Positions 13,367 to 22,912 of a DNA stretch of 64,000 nt are shown piece after piece (the first letter of the stretch is position 1; every line of letters starts with the position of its first letter). Position numbers and translations under genes: made by a program. The stretch is from Opisthocomus hoazin. Lineage: Eukaryota > Chordata > Aves > Opisthocomiformes > Opisthocomidae. Where the stretch lies: assembly GCF_030867145.1 (NCBI RefSeq), contig NC_134419.1, forward strand, positions 124,001 to 188,000. Reading direction: 5' to 3'. The notes under the pieces were generated by a model. It worked only from the letters and a program-made list of their open reading frames with translations, did no database searches and had not been told where the DNA came from.

Positions 13367-14561
13367 CTAGTGTAAAACAAAGAAGAGGGATGCAGTTTAT
13401 CCTCACAATTAACAACCAAATACTTTCTTTAGCAAACATTTTAAATGTTTTCATGTGCATTTATACCATATGATAAATTCTATCTCGAAGTTAACAACCC
13501 TTTTTTCTTACCCCTCCCAAAACCAAACTGAGAGGGAGTGAGAGAGAAGCTTCAAAGATTCAACATTTCATAAAATGTAATAAAATTACTTCAACATGCA
13601 AATATTCTCCACCTCTTCCATGTATTGTAAGTCTTTATGATATTATTAGCTTCATGAATAGTACAAAAGAAACCTATTCAGAGCACGTGCATAAAAATTA
13701 ATGCTTAGGAAACACATTCTTGCATGCAAAATGTTATGTTATCACCTGATTTCAAAGATCTTAATTTTCTTCTTCTAAGTATAAGCTGTAAATAAGTATT
13801 TATCTTAGAAATTGAACAGTTGTAAATCATATCTATGGTGTTCAGTAATGTCAGAAGATATCTGGTAGATTGTCCTTGATGGATCTGCCTTGAACAAGGA
13901 AACAAATAACTAGAAAATTCAGCTTTTGGATAAACATAAAGATTTTCCACTTGAATTAAGAATAATTCGTGTGTTGTGAATCAGTGTGATGTGAGACACG
14001 ATGAGAAAGGTTTATATTGTAAAGTATGCTCCATAGGCACCACAGCAGTATCTGGATTCTTTGACAGCTGGAAAATGTTTTCCCTTCAGAAAATAAAATG
14101 TAACACCGCAATCCAACAGTGTTTCTAGCTTCACTAGAAGTGAGAGATATTTCTAGTAGAATCAGAAGCAACTGATCTCAATCACCACAACTACAAAGCA
14201 AGGTAGCTAGTAATATGAGCCTCTTGAGTCCTTTGCAAGTTAAATATCATACTGTTTGTTGTCCTGCCCTGAAGAAAAAGCAGCATTAATTTTGTTTGAT
14301 AGCAGCAAGATTTGAGAGGCCTTCTTGAGTGAGGAGTTGTCATGTCATCACTCATTTTCCTTTTTAGGCTTTGCACAGCACTGAGACTGCATTCTTATAC
14401 CCTATCCTGCAAACTGGTCAGAAATTAAAGTGTAGTGTGTTGAAACACAATGAACATTCAGATTTATAACAGATCTTTAACGAATTCAGCTTTCAGGGAG
14501 GGGGGAAGCCACTATATAACATAACAACAGAAAACATAACATGAGTTAAGAGTTAACATAC
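13367..14561 (-). other. ACADM intron 7
   Basis: AT-rich intron. Several small open frames occur but none resembles a known product. Confidence 0.65.
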
Positions 14562-14660
14562 CAGTTTGCTTTCCCACCGTTGTGATGCAAAATCTTGATG
14601 AGTAAGAGTTCCACTTTTAGGCAACCACAAATTATTGCAGACCGTGTGCATCAAACTGAT
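14562..14660 (-). pseudogene. ACADM: ACADM exon 7, degraded remnant
   Basis: Only the 3' end is clear: TCACAACGGTGGGAAAGCA then AACTG before donor GTATGT, corresponding to ITNGGKANW with one base of the Asn codon missing. The rest, between acceptor TTTTACAG and this end, barely resembles MCAD. The exon is 99 nt against an expected 131, so about 32 nt are lost, including the substrate-loop motif TEPGAGSD. Confidence 0.75.
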
Positions 14661-15421
14661 CTGTAAAAGGTTTAAATAAACTGCATGGTAAAACCCAAAA
14701 CGTTGAATAAAAAAAACCAAAACCATCCAACCCGAAAAAATCCACAACAGCTGCCTGAGCAAGAATGCAAACGTATATGAGTTAATTTTCTTTATAAATC
14801 CATTATAATACATAAAATTGTCTTTTAATCAAACAGAACTGTTCTGTAACCCCTAAGTCATCCCTTCCTCAGGCTTCACAGACTCTGATGTGAAAGCTGA
14901 GGATCTTCAAAATCTGAAAATAAGAGCACTGAGTAACATTTTATGTTTACTGTGTCCTTCATTTTATGAGGCTTAGTTGTTTAGATTTTAATGCATTGTA
15001 CGTGAATATTTACTTCTATGTAACAAGTACTGCTTATACAATATTTAAAATCACAAACAGAGTTTAATTCTCATCCAAGTTGAGTTTCTCCTTATACAAA
15101 CCTCTTATTTTTCTCACACGCGTACACACCCTCTTGGAAGGGAAATAAAAGGTATTAATTTTTGGTAAGTGACTTAGGATGGGGATGATTTTCCAAGTAA
15201 TATCTTCCATTTGCTTATTGAATGTATCTGCTTAGCTATTCCCTGACTTTCAATAAATGGCGCTGTTTATTTACAAACCAAAATGGTCTAAGTTATAAGT
15301 ACATGTCAGAGTTTTCAGGGGAAGAAAAAAAGGGGGAAAAAAAAAAAGAAAAGAAAAAGAAAAGGAGTAATACTGATTAGTATGGTTTAGGAACATTCTA
15401 CACTGTAGCAGTTATACTTAC
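14661..15421 (-). other. ACADM intron 6
   Basis: AT-rich intron with a purine-rich A/G simple tract (about 15326-15366). No other feature was recognised. Confidence 0.65.
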
Positions 15422-15502
15422 ACACATCATTGGTTCCTTGGTCATTCTTCCGAAGTATTTTTTCTGCTGATGCTGATTTTCTGCAATGATTACTGGCATT
15501 TG
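15422..15502 (-). pseudogene. ACADM: ACADM exon 6
   Basis: The 81-nt, 27-codon exon encodes [20 protein letters not shown] then TKEPMMC, the same length as in human. The frame is open and the splice sites are intact (TTTCAG, GTAAGT). Confidence 0.95.
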
Positions 15503-15588
15503 CTGAAAGAAAATATTTAGACCATTAATCCATGTTTTTAATATGCGCAGATTCTAGTTTAAGGGACGTAAGAAAAGACAGAACTTAC

Positions 15589-15689
15589 CCCTAGGGAATT
15601 TGCTTCAATGGCAGATTGAACCCCTGTACATCCATAAGCTAACTCTTCTGTAATAAGGCATGCTTCAAAACTGCCAAGGCCAAGACCAC
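15589..15689 (-). pseudogene. ACADM: ACADM exon 5
   Basis: The 101-nt exon encodes [20 protein letters not shown] then [13 protein letters not shown]. The acceptor used is CTGTAG, which restores the Gly codon split with exon 4. The donor is GTAAGT and the frame is open. Confidence 0.95.
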
Positions 15690-16229
15690 CTACAGCTGAA
15701 ATACTTCATTTATTAAAATGGGTTTAAATTGTAACATATTAATTAACAACAACATACTCCCCTACATACATTTGATCATGTACCATGTTTGATTAGACAT
15801 TCTCATGCAAGCTTTTTAAATAAAGTTTTGCCAGAAGAGTAACAGGTGATTTGAAAATTACATGTCACAGTTCCAGGGTTATTGTGTGATTAATGTGGGG
15901 CAAGTTGCACAAAGTGCCAAGAATGTACCACTTAAACTTGTTGACTACTTTACTTTTGAGAATTAAGAGTTCTCAGGAAGCAGAGAAAGGGCTCCTGAGC
16001 TACCACAGCAGAGCGGCAAAAATAAAAAATGTCGATATTAGTCAGACAACCAACTCAGTAACCTGTTTCTGACAAAAGCCAACACTTTGGGAAATACATA
16101 CAAATACAATAACAATACAACTATACTTCCTCAAAAATATTTTCCCAAGCCTTCAGGTGACTTCCTCAGCCAAAGAGATACCTCTTTTTTGGTATCTTTG
16201 TTATGCTAACCCTTGACAGACAATTCTTA

Positions 16230-17430
16230 TGTGAATTTGCCCAGTCGCATTTTGAATCTATGTAAAATTTTAGCATCAGTATCATCCAGGGGCAATGAGT
16301 TTCACAAATTAACTACACACTGCATGTAGAACTATCTCCTTTCATTTATTTTGAACCTGTCATCTACTGACTTAATTGGAGGCCTTCTAGCTATATTGAA
16401 AGGGACACTGAACTATCAATCCCTTTTCACACTCTCCATGACACTGACATTTTAGTAATTTCTCATACAGAAGCTACATCTCACACATAAGATACATATC
16501 TTTTACAATCTTTGTCATCCTTTTAGGAACCATTTCCATAATACTCTTTTGAGATGGAAGGATCTGACTACACAATCAATTAGAGCCAAGTGCAATTTGG
16601 ATTCAGGCAACAGCATAATTATGCCTTCTGCTTTTTTCTTGATTCCCTTAAAGGTCCCTTCTGACCTTAACTTTTATGGTTTTGAGCATTTCTGAGCATT
16701 ATGCTGATGTTCACAGACCTGTCTATTATAAACCCACAAATCTCTTTTCTGAGAGGCAGTAGCTAGTTCAGAAGACAGCATTTCTCTGTGAAATTCAGAT
16801 TGCTTCTTTCCCTTCACATGTGCATCACTTTTCCTTTTCTGAATTGCATTTGCCCTTTTAGCAGTCACTCAGTTTCATGACCTCCTGCAGCTCTTTGCAC
16901 CAGCCTCATTTTTTCTACACTAAATAACTTAGTATTATCAGTAAAGTCTATCACCCCAGTATTGACCCCCTTTTCCAGTTTATCTATAGATACTCCAAAT
17001 CACACGAGACTGAGCAAGGCTGCACTGCTAATTTTTCCACTATGAAACCTGATGATTTTTAAAACTGATTTTGGAAGTTCAAGCATTCTATATCAACCAG
17101 GCATCCCTTGTTCACACACTTGTTGGCTACTTCAGAGAACTCCAATGATTTTATGAGGCATGACTTCCTTTCACAAAACTCCTTCTCTAGCATATCAGAT
17201 TTGCCTTTGTCCACTATTTCTGTACTTCATCTTGCTCTTAATTTACATGGTGTATCAGGCTTACTAGTATGTATTTTCCCAGATCTCCCCTGGAGATCTT
17301 TTAAAGCAATGGTGTCCAATCTGCCACTTGTAATTTTTCATTTAATAACTAATGGATTATGCACTGCAGTAGTCCAGCTATTTCAGCCTTTAGTTTCTCT
17401 AGAATTTGTGGCTGAATAAATCTGGTGCTC
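16230..17430 (-). mobile_element. Old CR1 (CR1-L type) in ACADM intron 4
   Basis: Scattered but ordered blocks resemble an old CR1-L consensus read on the minus strand: the 'ggcaatgagttycaca' block near 16290, 'gcagtcactcagttt' near 16860, 'cccttttccag' followed by 'atctatagatactcc' near 16970, and 'tatgaggcatgacttccttt' near 17150. The element is heavily diverged and interrupted, so it is an ancient insertion. Boundaries are approximate. Confidence 0.7.
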
Positions 17431-17604
17431 ACAATTGCTCATTTTGTCTCTTTGTTCCTTAACATCATTTATTAAATTTTGGTACAAGACATACCCTCTG
17501 ATTAGTCTTCAGAAAAAAGGTTTGCTGTGGACACTTCCCTAACTTCTTTTTCAGGTAATATAAATGCAAACAAGAAAATAATTTAATATTTTTTCCATGG
17601 TTAC

Positions 17605-18308
17605 TGATTCGAAGATCCGGTAGGAAAAACCTAACAGTACAATGTATACTGTTAAGCAGGTATTCTTTATTGCCGCGCCGGGCACACGGGGGATTTCTCC
17701 TCCAAACATGCGTGCCAGACACCCTGTTGCTTCAGGTTAAATACAATCACACATGTAATTATTCATTATATTTCTAGGAACTGATTAGCATATGTAAATA
17801 TCTTTCACGCATGTCTGTTAGTATCTTTGGGTGGTCTTCGGGGGTCCCAAGATGAAGGCCCATCCTCTTCATCACGCTGTTCACTGATTGACATTTGTTT
17901 CTGCACAAACTCAGTTCTAGCATCACGTATATCATGTCCTTCAGGTTGTTTTGCTCCGGTCTTGTTGCTCTCTTGGTGCCTCCTTATCTCTGTAGCTTAG
18001 CGCATTTGCCCTCCCAAGGCCGAGCTGTCTGGACTAGAGTTATTTAGGAGTCTCTTTTATCCCACAATTATCCCAATTATTTGCTGAGAATCAAGACCAC
18101 TTTTGTTTCACTTAATTATTTTGTCTAACGACTACGTGATAGCTTGTGCCCATGTCCTTCCACTACATTCCTTAATGAGAAAACAGGGATTAGTGTAACA
18201 GTTATATTGTTAGATCGCTATGCATGCAGAAATACAAGTTACAGTACTAAAGACTACTAAAAACTAGAAAATATTAAGGCTTTTTGTTATAGTTTCACAT
18301 TTCTTACA
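17605..18308 (-). mobile_element. Solo LTR of an endogenous retrovirus, minus strand
   Basis: On the minus strand this about 700-bp element starts TGTAAGAAATG and ends near CTTCGAATCA. It carries a polyadenylation signal AATAAAG (17665-17671 region) followed by CCTGC, as expected of an R region. It shares ordered blocks with the plus-strand LTR at 29214-29863, including GATGAAGAGGAT, GGACCCCCGA, ATCCCCCGTG and the AATAAAGAAT motif. No internal retroviral genes follow on either side. I found no clear target duplication, so the 3' limit is approximate. Confidence 0.75.
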
Positions 18309-18741
18309 ATCCCCTCTATCATTACTCATGTACATAAATACTGCCGAAGCACTGCTGTACTGCATCTAAGCTAAACTGAAAAACTGTCCTTCTGGAATAA
18401 ACTCTTAAATTGCTCCAGCCTGTGTCAGAGACTAGAACAAAATGTGACCTTCTAATTTCTCTGCCTAATCAGCTGACACAGTGCACCAGGGGGAACATTA
18501 GGCAGTTGTAATCATGGTAGGAAATCTGGTCATAAATTACTAAATCATAATCTCTCTAAGTTGTCTCCTGATTACATCCACACCTAGTAACAGTTGTATG
18601 TGTCAACCTGCCTACTGATTAAATGTAATTATTCAACTATGCAACTGTTTATTCTATACAGAATCCATAATTACACATATAAATCTCATCTAATGCCTTT
18701 TCTTTGTTTCATTTCACAGATTAAAAAGAACGTTTACCTAC
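18309..18741 (-). other. ACADM intron 4, proximal part
   Basis: AT-rich sequence between the LTR and exon 4. Nothing was recognised. Confidence 0.6.
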
Positions 18742-18809
18742 CACAGCTTTCTGGTATGTGAATTCATAAGACCAAGTTCCCAAGTCTGTTTTATAAGTGG
18801 AAGAGGATA
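18742..18809 (-). pseudogene. ACADM: ACADM exon 4 with 2-nt deletion
   Basis: The exon encodes YPLPLIKQTWELGLMNSH and then, in a shifted frame, PESCG. Two nucleotides are missing at the Ile codon of the HIPE motif (CATACC where CATATACC is expected), giving 68 nt against 70. The donor is GTAGGT. Confidence 0.92.
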
Positions 18810-18917
18810 CTGAAATAGACAGGGGAAAAATCACCTGATTCATCACAATCAACATTTTAAATTTGATGCAGGTTAAGAGAAAAGTCTATTTTTTCCCTTA
18901 CACTATGGTAGATTTAC

Positions 18918-19015
18918 CTCTCCAGTCTTGTCATATTGTGCAGCAACAGGAATAATTTCCTCCACAGCAAATTTATGAGCAGGACCTTGAAACTCTTGCT
19001 GTTCATCAGTAAATT
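18918..19015 (-). pseudogene. ACADM: ACADM exon 3
   Basis: The 98-nt exon encodes [20 protein letters not shown] then [12 protein letters not shown], the N-terminal helical domain of MCAD. The frame is open, although KFAREEI has become KFAVEEI and other usually conserved positions differ. Confidence 0.94.
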
Positions 19016-19842
19016 CTATTTAAAAAAAACAAAACAACAACAAAAAAAACCCCAAACAAAATAAAAAAAAGAGGTCACATTTTCTACTGTCTTTAATGTT
19101 GCCAGTTGCCAGACTATAAGAAAAGAGAAAGCAAGAGTGTCCTTCTAGGACAACCCAAACCACCACTTCCTGGGCCTCTCCAGGAAGCAAAAAAGCTCAG
19201 CTTCCTCTTCCTCCTGGGAGAAAACCTCCACTGTTCTCTCGTTAACACCTACAATGCACGCGCTTAATTCTGACGAAATTTTCCACAAAATATTGAAAAT
19301 TGAGTAGAGAAGACTGCATAACTAAAATGTATTACCAAAAGAAACCAGAAGAATGCTGTGGTAATTGAAGGGAAGAAGAGAAGGAGGCAGATGTCATCCA
19401 AAGATCCTGACTATTCAGTTCAAACATCTAGCTGCTGACCCACTAAATTTGCTTTATGTATATAATATGCCAAGATGAGGATGAAATTTTTTTATGACAT
19501 TTCCCTATAACCAAGTTCAACTACGACTACATTTAGTTGCTTTAACATTGTAAACGGCAAAGTAAGACAGTTATTCAAGGCTGAGACACTTTGGCAATAA
19601 AAAAGCTTAAGGCAGACATGAATTAAAAAAAAAGAAGAAAATCTTACAAACACTACACAGATAACTGACTTGCCTGAGATGAGGAAGAAAGTAATTTCGG
19701 TTTTCAAACATTGTTTTTAAATCTATTCAGAATAAACATCTTCATTTTACATTCATGTTGAACTGCAATATAGGATTTTATTTTTTTAACTCTGCAATTT
19801 GCCCTTAATTGCTATATTTCTTTCAAAAGCTGTAATACTTAC
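19016..19842 (-). other. ACADM intron 2
   Basis: Begins with an A-rich tract (19020-19072) that forms the T-rich tract before the exon 3 acceptor on the minus strand. The rest is featureless. Confidence 0.65.
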
Positions 19843-19930
19843 CAAAGCTAAAGCCAGCTCCAAGTTTGCCTATATGTAAGTTTTGAGCAGATTTACTAGA
19901 ATGTCACCTCCATCCATGCCCTGCAATGGT
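19843..19930 (-). pseudogene. ACADM: ACADM exon 2 with in-frame stop
   Basis: The 88-nt exon has the same length and phase as in human and ends LGAGFSF before donor GTAAGT, splitting the Glu codon with exon 3. The transit-peptide part reads GHGWR, then TGA, then HSSKSAQNL. The stop could derive from a CGA Arg codon by CpG decay. Confidence 0.88.
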
Positions 19931-20112
19931 CTGAAGCATTTGCTAAAGAGAAAAAGAACATGAGGTGCAAGATCTTCACTTCATCTCTCATTTATACACA
20001 CACTTATCAAACCTGATTTTCTTGTCCACTAGTGAATATTCTATCTATCCAATGTTTACCTACATGCAGATTTAGCAAGACTTTAAAAACAACCTACCTA
20101 TTAACCAAGGAG

Positions 20113-21285
20113 CTGGAAGCCATTATACAGCAGGACAGCTATGACTTGGTTGCCATCACAGAAACGTGGTGGGACAACTCACATGACTGGCATGCTGTCA
20201 TGGATGGCTACAGACTCTTTAGGAAAGACAGGCCAACAAGGAGAGGTGGTGGAGTTGCTCTATATGTGAGGGAGCAACTGGAATGCATTGAGCTTGGCCT
20301 GGGGGCAGATGAGGAATGAGTTGAGAGCTTGTGGGTTAGAATTAAGGGACAGGCTCATAAGGGTGACATTACGGTGGGTGTGTACTACAGGCCACCTGAC
20401 CAGGAGGAGGAAATTGATGAGGCCTTCTACAGGCAGCTGCAAGCAGCCTCACAGTCACAGACCCTGGTTCTCATGGGGGACTTCAACCACCCTGACATCA
20501 GCTGGGAAGACCATACAGCTAGGCAGGCACAATCCAGGAGGTTCCTACAGAGCATCGATGATAACTTTCTGATGCAAGGGGTGGAGGAACCAACAAGGAA
20601 AGGCGTGCTGCTGGACCTTGTGTTAACAAACAAGGAGGGACTGGTGGAGGATGTGAAGGTCGGAGGTAGACTTGGCTGCAGTGACCATGAAATGGTCGAG
20701 TTCAGGATCCTGTGTGGAGGAAGCAGGCCGATAAGCAGGATCAAAACCTTGGACCTCAGGAGGGCTGACTTTGCCCTCTTCAAGGAGCTACTGGGAGGTA
20801 TCCCGTGGGCCAGGGCTCTCGAAGGCAGGGGGGTCCATGAGTGCTGGTCGCTCTTTAAATGTCACTTCCTCCATGCTCAGGAGCAGTGCATCCCCCTGAG
20901 AAAGAAATCGAGCAAAGGAGGCAGGAGACCTGCGTGGTTAAACAAGGAGCTTCTAGTGGAGATCAGGTGGAAGAGAAAGGTCCATGGAATGTGGAAAGAG
21001 GGGCAGGCCACTTGGGAAGAATACAGGAATGTGGTCAGAGCGTGCAGGGATGCGACGAGGAAGGCCAAGGCCCACCTGGAATTGAAGCTGGCAAGGGATG
21101 TCAAAAACAACAAGAAGGGCTTCTTCAACTACATCAGCAGCAAAAGGAAGGCTAGGGACAATGTGGGGCCGCAGCTGAATGAGGCGGGTGTCCTGGTGAC
21201 GGAGGATGCAGAGAAGGCAGAGCTACTGAATGCCTTCTTTGCTTCAGTCTTCAGTGCTAAGACTGGCCCTCAGGAATCCGGAGGT
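20113..21285 (+). pseudogene. CR1 ORF2, endonuclease half (broken)
   Basis: Encodes the APE-type endonuclease domain: SYDLVAITETWWDNSHDW, then VGVYYRPP, LVLMGDFNHPDISW and a SDHEMVEF motif (catalytic Asp/His region). An in-frame TGA at about 20317-20319 follows GLGADEE, and the frame is lost near 21279, where 8 nt present in the other long copy are missing. The N-terminal part of ORF2 and all of ORF1 are absent. In an intact CR1 this domain nicks the genomic target DNA. Confidence 0.9.
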
Positions 21286-21289
21286 AAGA

Positions 21290-22828
21290 GAAGAAGCCTA
21301 CAGAGAGGACGACTTTCCCTTGGTCGAGGAGGACTGTGTGAGGGATCGCTTAAGCGATCTGGACGTCCACAAATCCATGGGCCCCGATGGAATGCACCCA
21401 CGAGTGCTGAGGGAGCTGGCAGATGTCATTGCTGACCCACCCTCCATCATCTTTGAGACGTCCTGGAGGACAGGAGAGGTGCCCGAGGACTGGAGAAAGG
21501 CCAATGTCACTCCAGTCTTCAAAAAGGGCAAGAAGGAGGACCCAGGGAACTACAGGCCGGTCAGCCTCACCTCCATCCCGGGAAAGGTGATGGAGCAGCT
21601 TATCCTGGAGGCCATCATCAAGCAAGTGGAAGAAAAGAAGGTTATCAGGAGTAGTCAGCATGGATTCACCAAGGGGAAATCATGCCTGACCAATCTAATA
21701 GCTTTCTACGATGACATGACTGGCTGGGTAGACAAAGGGAGAGCCGCGGATGTTATCTACCTCAACTTCAGCAAGGCTTTCGACACAGTCTCCCATGATA
21801 TCCTCCTAGGGAAGCTCAGGAAGTGTGGGCTGGATGAGTGGTCGGTGAAGTGGATTAAGAACTGGCTGAATGGCAGAACTCAGAGAGTTGTCATCAGCAG
21901 CGCAGAGTCTAGTTGGAGGCTGGTAACTAGTGGTGTCCCTCAGGGGTCAGTACTGGGCCCAGTCTTGTTTAACTTCTTCATCAACGACCTGGATGAAGAG
22001 TTAGAATGTACCCTCAGCAAGTTTGCTGATGACACCAAACTGGGAGGTGTGGTAGACACACCGGAAGGCTGTGCTGCCATTCAGCGTGACCTGGACAGGC
22101 TGCAAAGTTGGGCAGAGAGGAACCTGATGAGGTTCAACAAAGGCAAATGCAGGGTCCTGCACCTGGGGAGGAACAACCCCATGCATCAGTACAGGCTCGG
22201 GGCTGACCTGCTGGAGAGCAGCTCTGCGGAGAGGGACCTGGGTGTCCTGGTGGACGACAGGTTAACCATGAGCCGGCAGTGTGCCCTGGCTGCCAAGAAA
22301 GCTAATGGAATCCTGGGGTGCATCAAGAAGAGTGTGGCCAGCAGGACGAGGGAGGTTCTCCTTCCCCTCTACACTGCCCTGGTGAGGCCTCATCTGGAGT
22401 ACTGTGTCCAGTTCTCGGCTCCCCAGTTCAAGAAAGATGAAGAGCTACTGGAGAGAGTCCAGCGGAGGGCTACAAGGATGGTGAGGGGACTGGAACATCT
22501 CCCCTGTGAGGAGAGGCTGAGGGAGCTGGGCTTGTTCAGCCTGAAGAAGAGAAGGCTGCGAGGGGACCTAATAAATGCTTATAAATATCTTCAGGGTGGG
22601 TGTCAGGAGGATGGGGCCAAGCTCTTTTCAGTGGTGCCCAGTGATAGGACAAGGGGCAATGGGCACAAAGTGAGGCACAGGAAGTTCCGTCTGAACATGA
22701 GGAAGAACTTCTTCCCTCTGAGGGTGACGGAGCACTGGAACAGGCTGCCCAGGGAGTTTGTGGATTCTTCTTCTCTGGAGATATTCAAACCCGCCTGGAC
22801 AAGGTCCTGTGCAGCCTGCTGTAGGTGA
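21290..22828 (+). pseudogene. CR1 ORF2, reverse transcriptase half
   Basis: An uninterrupted reverse-transcriptase frame. Visible motifs in order are [77 protein letters not shown] and the catalytic [10 protein letters not shown] box (about 22017-22046). The CR1 C-terminal domain with [12 protein letters not shown] follows. The start methionine nominally at 21230 belongs to the frameshift region. The C-terminus has a late frame change ([14 protein letters not shown]) relative to the 59.3-kb copy. The protein would do target-primed reverse transcription, but the copy is defective upstream. Confidence 0.92.
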
Positions 22829-22912
22829 CCCTGCTTTGGCAGGAGGGTTGGACTAGATGACCCACAGAGGTCCCTTCCAACCCCTACCATTCTGTGATTC
22901 TGTGATTAACCA

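Larger units (their letters stand above)
7616..19930 (-). pseudogene. ACADM: ACADM unprocessed pseudogene (medium-chain acyl-CoA dehydrogenase), exons 2-12
   Basis: Eleven exons in correct order match mitochondrial MCAD, the FAD enzyme that starts beta-oxidation of C6-C12 acyl-CoAs. Exon lengths are 88, 98, 68, 101, 81, 99, 109, 140, 96, 232 and 72 nt. As I recall the human gene, they are 88, 98, 70, 101, 81, 131, 109, 141, 96, 249 and 72, so four exons are shortened, three of them (4, 9, 11) by amounts that break the frame. Other lesions are a TGA in exon 2, a lost donor after exon 9 (GT to AT) and Glu to Val at the catalytic base in exon 12. Introns are retained, so it is not a retrocopy. 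It lies just upstream of RABGGTB as in human, which suggests that the orthologous gene itself died. Exon 1 was not identified; it would be near the CpG island at 25.4-26.3 kb. Confidence 0.93.
20100..22912 (+). mobile_element. Long CR1 LINE, 5'-truncated at the endonuclease start
   Basis: A 2.8-kb CR1 copy holding most of ORF2 and the full 3' end, inserted in what was ACADM intron 1. It starts near the beginning of the AP-endonuclease domain and ends with ATTCTGTG octamers. An 8-bp direct repeat, ATTAACCA, borders it at 20100-20107 and 22905-22912; part of it overlaps the octamer tail, so it may be a target duplication or microhomology. High similarity to the copy at 59.3 kb indicates a young subfamily. 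Confidence 0.95.

Noticed and set aside
17465-17722. 85-codon minus-strand frame
   Set aside because: It lies across the LTR end and flanking intron with no retroviral protein similarity.
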